Notes: generated by a model not told the origin, from the letters alone. Shown: positions 7,692 to 15,903, numbered from the stretch's first letter. The stretch is DNA of 27,003 bases from JALOAP01 sp964632355 (GCA_964632355.1 CAZWBW010000032.1:1-27003); one strand, 5' to 3'. A program made the numbers and translations.

Positions 7692-7723
7692 TGTGATGCT
7701 CCTTTCAGGGAGATGTGTGATGC
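7692..7723. promoter_or_regulatory. Direct repeat pair TGTGATGC between divergent genes
   Basis: TGTGATGC occurs at 7692-7699 and again at 7716-7723, 24 bp apart, in the divergent intergenic region between the HAD/argH operon and glgP. GCTCCT (7698-7703) and AGGAGC (7726-7731) also form an inverted pair. This could be a regulator site for either operon. It is a pattern observation only. Confidence 0.3.
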
Positions 7724-7749
7724 GTAGGAGCGTGGAAAAATCCAGCCGG

Positions 7750-7755
7750 TAGAAT
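7750..7755 (+). promoter_or_regulatory. Candidate -10 hexamer for glgP
   Basis: TAGAAT, 9 nt before the glgP ATG at 7765. The transcript would begin 1-3 nt before the start codon, so it is essentially leaderless. No Shine-Dalgarno precedes the ATG and no -35 match is obvious. Confidence 0.45.
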
Positions 7756-7764
7756 GGACGACAT

Positions 7765-10317
7765 ATGCAGCTTCGCGCGACACGAACCCTGCTCGTCGAA
7801 CCGAGCCTCCCGGCACCCCTTGAACCCCTTCGAGACCTCGCGCAGAACCTCTACTGGACGTGGAACACCGATGCCGCGTCCCTTTTCGAGCGGGTAAGCC
7901 GGGACGCCTGGGACGCGAGCGGACACAACCCGGTACGTCTGCTCCAGATCATTCCCCGCCAGGACTGGGAGCGGCTTGCACGCGACACGGCGTTCCTGGA
8001 ACACCTCCGCCGCGTGTACGAGCGTTACCGGGAATACCTGCAGCGGCCCCCGAAGCTCACGGTCGAAGGAGCGAACGAGCGGGAGGTGATCGCGTACTTC
8101 TCGCTCGAGTTCGCGCTGACCCATTCGCTCGGCGTGTACTCGGGCGGGCTCGGGGTGCTCGCCGGCGACCACCTGAAGTCAGCGAGCGACCTGGGCCTGC
8201 CGCTCGTGGGCGTCGGCATCATGTACCGGCAGGGGTACTTCCAGCAGGTGCTCGGACCGGATGGCTGGCAGCAAGAGGAGTACCAGGAGATCGACCCTGC
8301 GCACCAGCCGATGCGGAGAGTGCGGGACGCGAACGGCGAGTGGCTGATGGTTGCGGTGCCGTTCCCGGGGCGGGACGTATACGCAGGCGTCTGGCGCATC
8401 GACGTGGGGCAGGTGCCGCTTTACCTGCTCGATACGTACGTTGAAGCGAATTCACCCGAGGACCGTGCGATTTGTTCACGGTTGTATGGCGGGGACATTC
8501 AGACGCGGATTCAGCAGGAGATGGTGCTCGGGATCGGCGGCGTGCGAGCGCTGCGAGCGATGGGGCTGAACCCTGCCGTTTGCCACATGAACGAGGGGCA
8601 TTCGGCGCTGCTCGGCGTGGAGCGAATTCGCACGCTGATGGAAGAAACGGCCGTCTCGTTCGAAGAGGCGATGCTGCCCGTGTCGTCGGCGACGGTGTTC
8701 ACAACGCACACCGCCGTGGCGGCGGGAATCGACTTGTTCCCACCCGACCTTGTGCGCGAGCACCTAGGGCACTACTACACGCAGCTCGGGCTTTCAGATG
8801 AGCGGTTCCTCGGGCTCGGACGGATGGACCCGGCGGACGAGAGCGAGCCGTTTTCGATGGCCCTGTTGGGCATCCGGCTGAGCGGCGTACGAAACGGCGT
8901 CTCGCAGCTCCACCGCGAAGTTTCGCGGAAGCTGTGGGAGGGCGCGTGGCCGGAACTGCCCGAGGAGCAGATCCCCATTGGAGCGATCACGAACGGCGTG
9001 CATCTGCCGACGTGGGTCGCGCACGAGATGGGCGACCTGTACGACGCCTACGTCGGGCGGGACTGGCGCGACGACCCGGTGCGGCCCGAGGCGTGGGCGC
9101 GCGTGAAGGACATCCCCGCGGAGCGGCTGTGGAACGCGAAAGAACGCCAGCGCCACGCACTGGTGCACCGGGTTCGCGAACAGGTATACCGGCGAGCCAT
9201 GGCCGGCCTCAGCACCGCGGACACTGCCTCGGGGATTGCGCTCGACCCGAACGTCCTGACGATCGGGTTCGCACGCAGGTTCGCTTCGTACAAGCGGGCA
9301 ACGCTGATTTTCCGGGACCCTGCACGGCTCGCCCGGATCCTGAACAACCCGGAGCGGCCGATGCAGATCATCTTCGCGGGGAAGGCGCACCCGCGAGACG
9401 AACCCGCGAAGGCGCTGATCCGCGAGGTGGTGCAGTTCAGCCGGCAGCCGGAGTTTCGGAACCGCCTGGTCATCGTGGAAGGCTACGACGTGGACCTTGC
9501 CCGCTCGCTGGTGCAGGGCTGCGACCTGTGGCTCAACACCCCGCTTCGCCCGCTGGAGGCGAGTGGCACGAGCGGGATGAAGGCGGTGGCCAACGGGGCG
9601 CTGCACATGAGCGTGCTCGACGGCTGGTGGGCTGAGGCGTACGAACCGGGCATCGGGTGGGCGATCGGCCGCAACCGCGTGGATGACGACCCCGAACTGC
9701 AGGACGCCTTCGACGCGGAGTCGCTGTACGAGCTCCTCGAACACGAAGTTGGACCGCTGTTCTACGACCGCGACGAAGCGGGTATCCCGCAGGAATGGGT
9801 TTCCCGTATGAAGGGAAGCATTGCACGATACGCACCGCAGTTCACGACGCAGCGGATGGTTGCGGAGTACGTGGAAGATGCGTATCGCCCGGCGGCGGCA
9901 CACTGGCAACGGCTGCGGGAATCGAACGCACGCCCGGCGCGGGAGCTGAACGAATGGCTGGACTACGTTCGCCGCGAGTGGGAGGGGCTCAAGGTACATG
10001 TGGTGGAAGATGACAGCGGGGGCGAGATCGCCGAGGGGCGGCCGCTGACGGTGCGAGTCCAGATTCACCCGGGCCAGCTGAAGACTGATGACCTGCGGGT
10101 CGACCTGATCTTCGGGGGCGCGGCGCCGGATGGGACGCTTGCCGGTGAGCAATCGGTTCCGATGGCACTCGAAGGCGTTGCTGAGGACGGGGTCTGCCGC
10201 TACACCGCGACGGTTGCGCCGGATGTGAGCGGCCGTGTGGGCTACGTCGTGCGTGTGTTGCCGTGGCACGAAGACCTTCCCAACGTGATGGACCTCGGGC
10301 TCGTCTGCTGGGCGTAG
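7765..10317 (+). CDS. glgP: Alpha-glucan phosphorylase (GT35, DUF3417-type)
   Basis: 850-residue glycogen/maltodextrin phosphorylase that releases glucose 1-phosphate from alpha-1,4-glucan. The N-terminal DUF3417-like segment (LEPLRDLAQNLYWTWN) is characteristic of the Thermus-type TIGR02094 subgroup. Next come YFSLEFALTHSLGVYSGGLG and CHMNEGHSALL. The catalytic domain holds GFARRFASYKRATL and the PLP-lysine motif EASGTSGMKAVANGA, with K606 as the Schiff-base lysine. The last 110 residues form a beta-rich extension that is common in this subgroup. It is first gene of the glycogen operon, followed 13 nt later by the branching enzyme. Cytosolic. Confidence 0.96.
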   Translation: MQLRATRTLLVEPSLPAPLEPLRDLAQNLYWTWNTDAASLFERVSRDAWDASGHNPVRLLQIIPRQDWERLARDTAFLEHLRRVYERYREYLQRPPKLTVEGANEREVIAYFSLEFALTHSLGVYSGGLGVLAGDHLKSASDLGLPLVGVGIMYRQGYFQQVLGPDGWQQEEYQEIDPAHQPMRRVRDANGEWLMVAVPFPGRDVYAGVWRIDVGQVPLYLLDTYVEANSPEDRAICSRLYGGDIQTRIQQEMVLGIGGVRALRAMGLNPAVCHMNEGHSALLGVERIRTLMEETAVSFEEAMLPVSSATVFTTHTAVAAGIDLFPPDLVREHLGHYYTQLGLSDERFLGLGRMDPADESEPFSMALLGIRLSGVRNGVSQLHREVSRKLWEGAWPELPEEQIPIGAITNGVHLPTWVAHEMGDLYDAYVGRDWRDDPVRPEAWARVKDIPAERLWNAKERQRHALVHRVREQVYRRAMAGLSTADTASGIALDPNVLTIGFARRFASYKRATLIFRDPARLARILNNPERPMQIIFAGKAHPRDEPAKALIREVVQFSRQPEFRNRLVIVEGYDVDLARSLVQGCDLWLNTPLRPLEASGTSGMKAVANGALHMSVLDGWWAEAYEPGIGWAIGRNRVDDDPELQDAFDAESLYELLEHEVGPLFYDRDEAGIPQEWVSRMKGSIARYAPQFTTQRMVAEYVEDAYRPAAAHWQRLRESNARPARELNEWLDYVRREWEGLKVHVVEDDSGGEIAEGRPLTVRVQIHPGQLKTDDLRVDLIFGGAAPDGTLAGEQSVPMALEGVAEDGVCRYTATVAPDVSGRVGYVVRVLPWHEDLPNVMDLGLVCWA

Positions 10318-10324
10318 AAAGGAG
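10316..10324 (+). promoter_or_regulatory. RBS selecting a TTG start
   Basis: AGAAAGGAG overlaps the glgP stop codon and lies 6 nt before the TTG at 10331. It closely matches the anti-Shine-Dalgarno complement, which supports TTG as the true start of the branching enzyme. Confidence 0.75.
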
Positions 10325-10330
10325 CGAGCG

Positions 10331-11959
10331 TTGCCTTCAGGAAGCCTGAATCTCGTTTTGCACACTCACCTCCCGTACTGCCGCCTTGCCGGGCGGTGGC
10401 CGCACGGGGAGGAGTGGTTCCACGAGGCAATGCTGGAGTGCTACCTGCCGCTCCTGCAGGCGTTTCGGCGGCTGGCGGCGGAGATCCGTGGGTCGCTCGG
10501 CGTAACCATCAACGTGACGCCCATCCTCGCGGAGCAGATGGGCGACGCGCTGATGAAGGAGCATTTCCGCGAGTACCTGGCGGAGCGCATCGAGCGAGCG
10601 CGGCAGGACGCAGAGCGGTTCCGGCAGGACGGCGGACAACGGTTCGCCACGGCGGAGTTCCATCTCCGGCGGTATGAGGCCACGCGCGACTTCTTCGAGA
10701 ACGAACTCGGCGGAGATGTTCTCGGGGCGTTCGCCGGGCTGGAGTGGAGCGGACACATCGAAATCGCGACGAGCGCGGCCACGCACGGCTATCTCCCGCT
10801 GCTCGACAACGAGTCGGCAGTGCGGTTCCAGGTCGAAACGGGCGTCGGTTCACACGTCCGGAACTTCGGACGGCAGCCACGGTCGTTCTGGCTGCCGGAG
10901 TGTGCGTACGAACCGGGGCTGGAGCGGTACCTCGAGGATGTCGGGATCAAGGTCTTCTTCGTGGAGACGCACCTGGTGACCGGCGGCCATGCCCGGGGGA
11001 AGGCGCTCGGCGGCGTGCTTGGGCCGTACGGCGAGATGGAGCGCGAGCTTTCGATCGAGGAGACGGCGGAGGTGCCGTCCACGCACGGGACGACGTTCAA
11101 GCCGTACCACGTTGGGCGGTCGAACGTTTCGGTGCTGGCGCGTAACGAACGCAGCGGGATGCAGGTGTGGTCGGCATCCCACGGGTACCCCGGAGACCCC
11201 GCTTATCGCGAGTTCCACAAGAAGGACGACCAGAGTGGCCTGCACTACTGGCGCGTGACGGGCCCGCGGGTGGACCTGGGAGAGAAGGAACTCTACAGCC
11301 CGGAAGCTGCCGCGGCGACTGCGCAGCGACACGCAGAACACTTCCGCGAGGTGGTCCGGGGCGAACTGGATGCATACCGGGAGGACGCTGGCGAGCCCGG
11401 AATCGTGATGGCTTCGTACGACACGGAGCTCTTCGGGCACTGGTGGCTCGAAGGCGTGCAGTGGCTCGAAGCGGTGATCCGCGGTGCGGCGGCCGACCCG
11501 GAGATCGAGCTGGTCACCGCCGGGGATTACGTGACGCGAGCGCCGGTTCGTGATGCGATGTCGCTGCCGGAGGGGTCGTGGGGCAGCGGCGGCGACCACC
11601 GGACATGGCTGAACCACGAAACGGAGTGGACCTGGCCGGAGATACATGCCCGCCAGCGGCGTGCCGAACTCCTGCTCCGGACGAATTCGGAAGCGACGCG
11701 CCAGCTTGCCCGGGAGCTCCTGCTCCTACAGTCCTCGGACTGGCAGTTCTTGATGACCACGGGACAGGCGCACGATTACGCGGTCGAGCGTTTCCGGACG
11801 CACATGGAGCGGTTCGACCGGCTGGCGGATGCAATCGAGCAAAACGGCGGCGACGTCGACTCCATCACAACCGAGCTGTGGCAGCTCGATAACCCGTTCC
11901 CCGACATCGATCCATCGCTGTACCGGCCGATCCCCGGGATGGCCCAGGTACGCCGGTAA
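10331..11959 (+). CDS. GH57-type 1,4-alpha-glucan branching enzyme
   Basis: 542-residue glycoside hydrolase family 57 protein of the branching-enzyme type, which transfers alpha-1,4 segments to alpha-1,6 positions in glycogen. It has the GH57 opening motif LVLHTHLPY. The nucleophile is E190 in FWLPECAYEPG and the acid/base is D364 in ASYDTELFGHWW, close to the E183/D354 positions of the archaeal TK1436 enzyme. A DUF1957-type C-terminal region follows, with HETEWTWPEIHARQ and SSDWQFLMTTGQA. The TTG start at 10331 is fixed by a near-perfect Shine-Dalgarno (AGAAAGGAG) 6 nt upstream. No GH13 GlgB is seen here, so this probably supplies branching. Amylase or 4-alpha-glucanotransferase activity is the alternative within GH57. 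Confidence 0.94.
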   Translation: MPSGSLNLVLHTHLPYCRLAGRWPHGEEWFHEAMLECYLPLLQAFRRLAAEIRGSLGVTINVTPILAEQMGDALMKEHFREYLAERIERARQDAERFRQDGGQRFATAEFHLRRYEATRDFFENELGGDVLGAFAGLEWSGHIEIATSAATHGYLPLLDNESAVRFQVETGVGSHVRNFGRQPRSFWLPECAYEPGLERYLEDVGIKVFFVETHLVTGGHARGKALGGVLGPYGEMERELSIEETAEVPSTHGTTFKPYHVGRSNVSVLARNERSGMQVWSASHGYPGDPAYREFHKKDDQSGLHYWRVTGPRVDLGEKELYSPEAAAATAQRHAEHFREVVRGELDAYREDAGEPGIVMASYDTELFGHWWLEGVQWLEAVIRGAAADPEIELVTAGDYVTRAPVRDAMSLPEGSWGSGGDHRTWLNHETEWTWPEIHARQRRAELLLRTNSEATRQLARELLLLQSSDWQFLMTTGQAHDYAVERFRTHMERFDRLADAIEQNGGDVDSITTELWQLDNPFPDIDPSLYRPIPGMAQVRR

Positions 11960-11998
11960 CAGCGCGCGGATGCCGGGCGCCGCGAGGGAGGATTGGCG

Positions 11999-13378
11999 GT
12001 GAAGATCCTGTTCTGCTCCGCGGAGGTGGATCCCTTTTCAAAGGTGGGCGGACTGGCCGACGTAGCGGGAACGCTGCCCTACCGGCTTCAAGACCTTGGG
12101 CACGAAGTGCGGGTTGTTTCCCCGTGTCACAAGTCGGCTCTGCCTGCGCACCAGAACGCGACACAGCGCCGCTGGCTGATGGTGCCGCTCCCGGGGCGGG
12201 ACCGGCAAATCGAGATCGCCACTGTGGATGGCCACGGCGGTGTGCCTGTGGACCTGATCCTGGACGATCACTACTTCGGCCGGGAGCGGGTGTACGGCGA
12301 GGCGGACGACCTGCTGCGCTACCAGTTCTTCTGCCGGGCCATCATTCAGATCCTGACGCAGGAAGACTGGACGCCCGATATCGTCCACCTGAACGACTGG
12401 CACACGGCCCCACTTGCCTTCGCGCTTCGAAACCTGGCGTGGAACAACCCGGTGCTGCGAGGTGTGGCTTCGGTGTTCACGATCCACAACCTCCGATACC
12501 GGGGCCCCGACGAACTCAACGACTTCCTCTCCCAGGCGATCTACTACGCGGACCGCATCACCACGGTGAGCCCCAGCTACGCGCAGGAGATCCTTTCGAA
12601 GGAGTACGGGGAAGGGCTCGATGACCTGCTGTGTCTGCGGCAGGACCGGCTCGACGGCATCCTCAACGGGCTCGACTACGACCTGTACAACCCGCGAACC
12701 GACCCGCACATCGCGGTCCAGTACGACCTGAGCTGCGTCGAGGAGCGGGCCGGGAACAAGAAGGCGCTGCTGCAGGAGCTGGAGCTCCCTGAGGCAGAGG
12801 GCCCGCTAGCGGGAATGGTGACCCGTCTGACCGAACAGAAGGGCGTCGACATCGTGTTGCAGGCGCTTCCCGACATCCTGGCGGCGCAGGGGCAGCTCGT
12901 GGTACTCGGGAGCGGCGACGTGTGGCTCGAACAGGAGTTGGTCCAGGCGCAGATGGCGCACCCCGACTCGGTGCGAACCATCCAGCGGTTCGATGACCCG
13001 CTGGCCCGGCGCATTTATGCGGGCGTCGACCTGTTCATGATGCCGTCGAGGTACGAACCGTGTGGCCTCGGACAGCTCATCGCGATGCGGTACGGGGCGG
13101 TGCCGCTCGGGCGCCGCACCGGTGGCCTCGCCGACACCATCCTCGACCTGGAGGAGCACCCCGAAACGGCGACCGGCTTCCTGTTCGACGAGTTCAGCGC
13201 CCATGGACTGGCGGGCGCCTTCGACCGTGCAGCCCGCGCCTTCCGCGACCGAGACCTGTGGCATCGGCTGCGGGAGAACGGAATGGCGCGGGACTACTCG
13301 TGGCGGGCTTCGGCGACCCACTACGCGGAGACGTATATCGAAGCGCTGCGGGCGCGCGGGATCGTTCCGCTGGAGTGA
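11999..13378 (+). CDS. glgA: Glycogen synthase (GT5)
   Basis: 459-residue GT5 glycosyltransferase that adds glucose from a nucleotide sugar (ADP-glucose in most bacteria) to growing alpha-1,4-glucan. The N-terminal motif SKVGGLADVAGTLP is the classical sugar-nucleotide binding KxGGL. Further features are HLNDWHTAPLAF, FTIHNLRYRG, TRLTEQKGVD, and MPSRYEPCGLGQLIAMRYGAVP with the conserved Glu region, then RRTGGLADT. The GTG at 11999 is chosen over a TTG four bases earlier in the same frame region (11993) because GGGAGGA sits 6 nt before the GTG and abuts the TTG. Third gene of the glycogen operon, 39 nt after the branching enzyme. Confidence 0.95.
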   Translation: MKILFCSAEVDPFSKVGGLADVAGTLPYRLQDLGHEVRVVSPCHKSALPAHQNATQRRWLMVPLPGRDRQIEIATVDGHGGVPVDLILDDHYFGRERVYGEADDLLRYQFFCRAIIQILTQEDWTPDIVHLNDWHTAPLAFALRNLAWNNPVLRGVASVFTIHNLRYRGPDELNDFLSQAIYYADRITTVSPSYAQEILSKEYGEGLDDLLCLRQDRLDGILNGLDYDLYNPRTDPHIAVQYDLSCVEERAGNKKALLQELELPEAEGPLAGMVTRLTEQKGVDIVLQALPDILAAQGQLVVLGSGDVWLEQELVQAQMAHPDSVRTIQRFDDPLARRIYAGVDLFMMPSRYEPCGLGQLIAMRYGAVPLGRRTGGLADTILDLEEHPETATGFLFDEFSAHGLAGAFDRAARAFRDRDLWHRLRENGMARDYSWRASATHYAETYIEALRARGIVPLE

Positions 13379-13384
13379 TCGCGG

Positions 13385-13390
13385 TAGGCT
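13385..13390 (+). promoter_or_regulatory. Candidate -10 hexamer (leaderless) for the MazG fusion
   Basis: TAGGCT, seven bases before the ATG at 13398, just after the glgA stop. The expected start site falls on or next to the A of ATG. This would give the MazG gene its own transcript as well as read-through from glgA. Confidence 0.45.
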
Positions 13391-13397
13391 GAACGCC

Positions 13398-14831
13398 ATG
13401 ACCATTCACGTTGTCGGCCTCGGCCCGGGCGACCCCAGCCTCCTGACCGTGCAGGCGCGGGAGTTGCTCGAACAGGGGCACCCCGTCTTCCTTCGAACGC
13501 GCCATCATCCGACGGTCGCCGGGCTCAGGGCGGCCAGCTACGTGAGCTTCGACGACCTGTACCAGGCGGGCCGGTCCTTCGAAGAGGTGTACGCCGAGAT
13601 GGTGCGGAGGGTCGTCGAGGCGGGGCGGGACGGCGACGTCGTGTACGCCGTTCCGGGCCACCCACTGGTCGCGGAACGGACCGTGCCGGCAATCGTGCAG
13701 GCTGCGGCCGACGAAGACCTCGACGTTCGCGTCTACCCTGCGGTGAGCTTCGCCGATGTCGCTGCGGTGGAGCTGGGCATCGACCTCGGCACCGTCCAGC
13801 TTTGCGACGCGCTGGGGTTGCGCATCGACACCCAGCGGCCGGCGCTCATCTCGCAGGTGTTCGATCGCGATGTGTGTACTCGCGTGAAACTCGAACTGCT
13901 GGAGGTGTACCCGCCGGAGCACCCGGTAACGGTGCTGCGGGCGCTGGGAACGAGCGAAGCTTCGCGGAAGGACCTGCCGCTTTCGGAAATTGACCACGAG
14001 CCTTCGAGCTACCTCGACTGCCTGTTCGTTCCTGCGCTGGAACCGCTCGAAGACGTTCGGCGGTTCGACGGGCTGTACCACATCATCGAGCGGCTCCACG
14101 CTCCCGATGGGTGCCCATGGGACCGAGAGCAAACGCACGAGTCGCTGCGGTCGCACCTGCTCGAAGAGGCGTACGAAGCGCTGGAAGCGATCGACTCGGG
14201 CGACCCTTCGGTGCTGGTGGAGGAACTGGGCGATGTGTTGCTCCAGGTGCTGATGCACGCGGCAGTAGCGGAACGGCTCGAGGAGTTCACGTTCGCGGAC
14301 GTGACGGAGCACATCGCTCGCAAACTCATCCGCCGCCACCCACACGTCTTCGGCGAAGCGAACGCAAAGACCGCCGACGAGGTGTACCAGGACTGGGAGG
14401 CGCTGAAACAGGCGGAGAAGCCGCGCAGCTCCATCCTCGAAGGCATCCCGGCGACCCTCCCGGCGCTGGCGGCGTCACAGTCCATCCAGGGGCGGGCGCG
14501 TCGCATCGGCTTCGATTGGCCGGACGTCGAGGGTCCGCTCGACAAGCTGGCGGAGGAGATCCGGGAGTTCGCACGGGCCGAGGCTGGCGACGGGGACCGC
14601 GAGGACGAGTTCGGCGACATCCTGTTCGTGATCGCGAACATCGCGCAGCGGCTCGGGGTGGATGCCGAGCAGGCGCTGCGTCGTGCGAACGAGAAGTTCC
14701 GGCGGCGGTTCGGCCGGCTGGAAGCGCTGGCGAACGAACGCGGGCTCGACCTGAAACAGCTCAACCTCGCTGAACTGGACGCGCTGTGGGACGAGGCGAA
14801 GGCGGAGGAGGCGGAGCCAGGGCGGTTGTAG
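13398..14831 (+). CDS. Tetrapyrrole methylase-fold / MazG nucleotide pyrophosphohydrolase fusion
   Basis: 477 residues in two parts, the YabN-type architecture. Residues 1 to about 225 are a SAM-dependent tetrapyrrole (corrin/porphyrin) methylase-like domain, starting IHVVGLGPGDPSLLT and carrying YAVPGHPLVAE. Residues from about 235 are MazG, with GCPWDREQTHESLRSHLLEEAYE and the metal-binding EELGDVLLQVLMHA. A second MazG-like repeat near the C-terminus has EDEFGDILFVIANIAQRLG. MazG domains hydrolyse NTPs to NMP and PPi. The role of the methylase-like domain in such fusions is unclear. The ATG at 13398 begins exactly at the methylase core; a longer frame starting inside glgA is a shadow. It may be co-transcribed with the glycogen genes. 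Confidence 0.93.
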   Translation: MTIHVVGLGPGDPSLLTVQARELLEQGHPVFLRTRHHPTVAGLRAASYVSFDDLYQAGRSFEEVYAEMVRRVVEAGRDGDVVYAVPGHPLVAERTVPAIVQAAADEDLDVRVYPAVSFADVAAVELGIDLGTVQLCDALGLRIDTQRPALISQVFDRDVCTRVKLELLEVYPPEHPVTVLRALGTSEASRKDLPLSEIDHEPSSYLDCLFVPALEPLEDVRRFDGLYHIIERLHAPDGCPWDREQTHESLRSHLLEEAYEALEAIDSGDPSVLVEELGDVLLQVLMHAAVAERLEEFTFADVTEHIARKLIRRHPHVFGEANAKTADEVYQDWEALKQAEKPRSSILEGIPATLPALAASQSIQGRARRIGFDWPDVEGPLDKLAEEIREFARAEAGDGDREDEFGDILFVIANIAQRLGVDAEQALRRANEKFRRRFGRLEALANERGLDLKQLNLAELDALWDEAKAEEAEPGRL

Positions 14832-14847
14832 GGGCATACCCCCCGCC
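14821..14847 (+). other. Imperfect hairpin at the end of the MazG gene
   Basis: GGCGG (14821-14825) can pair with CCGCC (14843-14847) and GGGG (14831-14834) with CCCC (14839-14842), around a CATA loop with a 5-nt bulge. It spans the MazG stop codon and lies directly upstream of the TATGCT hexamer. No T-run follows, so it may be a weak terminator or a promoter-proximal structure. Confidence 0.3.
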
Positions 14848-14849
14848 TG

Positions 14850-14877
14850 TATGCTCGGTGAAAGCAACCGGAGAGGG
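14850..14877 (+). promoter_or_regulatory. -10 box and RBS of the thioredoxin-like gene
   Basis: TATGCT at 14850-14855, with a weak TTGTAG 18 nt upstream at 14826-14831. The predicted leader of about 21 nt contains GGAGAGGGG, a Shine-Dalgarno for the ATG at 14884. Confidence 0.45.
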
Positions 14878-14883
14878 GACAAC

Positions 14884-15522
14884 ATGACCCAAACCAGCGG
14901 ATCGGTCATAACGCTCGAACGTTTTGCCAGGGGGAAGACGTTCCAGGAGTACCTCGACAGCGGCATCCGGAACCGCGAGCTCTTCGAGCGAAACTACCGT
15001 GACCTGACGATTTCTCCCGAACAGGAAGCCCGCCTGAAGGCCCTGGCTGCGAAGCCGAACGGCCCGGCGCGGGTGGTGGTGATCGGCGAGGACTGGTGTC
15101 CCGACGTGTACCGCGGCCTCGGGGTGGCGCAGCGCATGGCCGAAGTAATGGGCATCGAACTGCGCTTCTTCGAACGGGACCAGAACAAGGACATGATGGC
15201 CGAGTACCTGAAGGACGGTCAGTTCGAGTCCATCCCGGTCTTCATCTTTTATGACAAGGATCATCGCGAGATCGCGCATTTCATCGAGCGCCCGCAGCTC
15301 GCGAACGAGCAGATCCACCTCACCCGCGAAGTACTGGGTGACATGTCGCCCGAGGCGATCGCGAAGAAGCTGGGCCGCGAGCCCACGGAAGAGGAACTGA
15401 AGCAGGCCCGGAACGAGGCGCGCGAGCGGTACCTCGAGTGGCAGAAGGGCGAGATCTGGGCCGGCTGGCGGGTAGCCACCGTCGACGAAGTTATCGAACT
15501 GCTGGAGAAGGCGCTGGCGTAG
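14884..15522 (+). CDS. Thioredoxin-fold protein with single-Cys WCPD motif
   Basis: 212-residue protein of the thioredoxin_9-like group. The strand-motif VVVIGEDWCPDVYRG replaces the redox CxxC with a single Cys (WCPDV), so it is not a standard disulfide reductase. The following IELRFFERDQNK and SIPVFIFYDKD (with the cis-Pro region) complete a thioredoxin fold around residues 55-135. The C-terminal 80 residues are charged and helical. There is no signal peptide, so it is probably cytosolic. The ATG at 14884 is supported by the upstream GGAGAGGGG; an upstream in-frame ATG at 14851 overlaps the -10 box and is rejected. Function unknown; single-Cys members may be peroxiredoxin-like or redox-regulatory. 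Confidence 0.88.
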   Translation: MTQTSGSVITLERFARGKTFQEYLDSGIRNRELFERNYRDLTISPEQEARLKALAAKPNGPARVVVIGEDWCPDVYRGLGVAQRMAEVMGIELRFFERDQNKDMMAEYLKDGQFESIPVFIFYDKDHREIAHFIERPQLANEQIHLTREVLGDMSPEAIAKKLGREPTEEELKQARNEARERYLEWQKGEIWAGWRVATVDEVIELLEKALA

Positions 15523-15555
15523 CCAAGGCGCTTCGAGCAGTGGCGTCACAGCGGG

Positions 15556-15591
15556 GCGGTACGCCGCCGGGTACTCCTGGCGGTGTACCGC
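15556..15591. repeat. 13-bp inverted repeat abutting the assembly gap
   Basis: GCGGTACGCCGCC (15556-15568) and GGCGGTGTACCGC (15579-15591) pair with a single mismatch across a 10-nt loop. It starts 34 bp after the thioredoxin-like stop codon and ends exactly where the N run begins. It could be a rho-independent terminator stem (any T-run would be in the gap), an operator of the toxin operon beyond the gap, or one unit of a repeat that broke the assembly. Confidence 0.7.
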
Positions 15592-15691
15592 NNNNNNNNN
15601 NNNNNNNNNNNNNNNNNNNNNNNNNNNNNNNNNNNNNNNNNNNNNNNNNNNNNNNNNNNNNNNNNNNNNNNNNNNNNNNNNNNNNNNNNNN
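15592..15691. other. Assembly gap, 100 N
   Basis: Exactly 100 N, the conventional placeholder for a gap of unknown length. It hides the 5' part of the ParE/RelE-type toxin gene that emerges at 15692, and possibly a partner antitoxin gene. Confidence 0.98.
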
Positions 15692-15877
15692 CGCGCGTTG
15701 CCCGAGCTGCAGCGCCCGGAGATCCGAGAGCTCGTCGAAACACCGTTCCGAATCGTCTACCTGGTCTCCGACCGGGTGTACGTGGTAGCGGTGCTGCACG
15801 CGGCACAATCGCTGGAAGCTTCGCTCCTTCGCCGGGTGCTCGACGAGTTGCTGTTTCGCCTCGACAGCGAGGCGTGA
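15692..15877 (+). CDS. ParE/RelE-type toxin, C-terminal part (5' end in gap)
   Basis: 61 residues are readable from the gap edge to TGA at 15877. The stretch PELQRPEIRELVETPFRIVY, followed by VYVVAVLHAAQSLE, matches the C-terminal half of ParE/RelE-superfamily toxins, where an IRE...YRIVY strand pair is followed by a hydrophobic strand and His. ParE toxins poison gyrase and RelE toxins cleave ribosome-bound mRNA; which applies cannot be told from this fragment. The C-terminal extension (LLRRVLDELLFRLDSEA) is longer than in many family members. An antitoxin would normally lie just upstream, within the gap. It is truncated by the assembly, with no evidence that the gene itself is broken. Confidence 0.72.
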   Translation, partial: RALPELQRPEIRELVETPFRIVYLVSDRVYVVAVLHAAQSLEASLLRRVLDELLFRLDSEA

Positions 15878-15897
15878 CCGGTCGCGGCGATGGCCCG

Positions 15898-15903
15898 TAT
15901 AGT
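15898..15903 (+). promoter_or_regulatory. -10 hexamer for the first LLM oxidoreductase
   Basis: TATAGT, with an expected start site near 15910 and a leader of about 31 nt before the ATG at 15941. This argues against the longer in-frame start at 15890, which lies upstream of the promoter. Confidence 0.45.

Noticed and set aside
13062..13397. N-terminal extension of the MazG fusion into glgA
   Set aside because: The extension lies wholly inside glgA in a different frame; the methylase domain begins at the ATG at 13398, which has its own -10 hexamer.
15544..15591. Collagen-like Gly/Pro reading (GGTPPGTPGGVP) running into the 100-N gap
   Set aside because: The stretch is explained by the inverted repeat, and the frame passes only through unknown bases.
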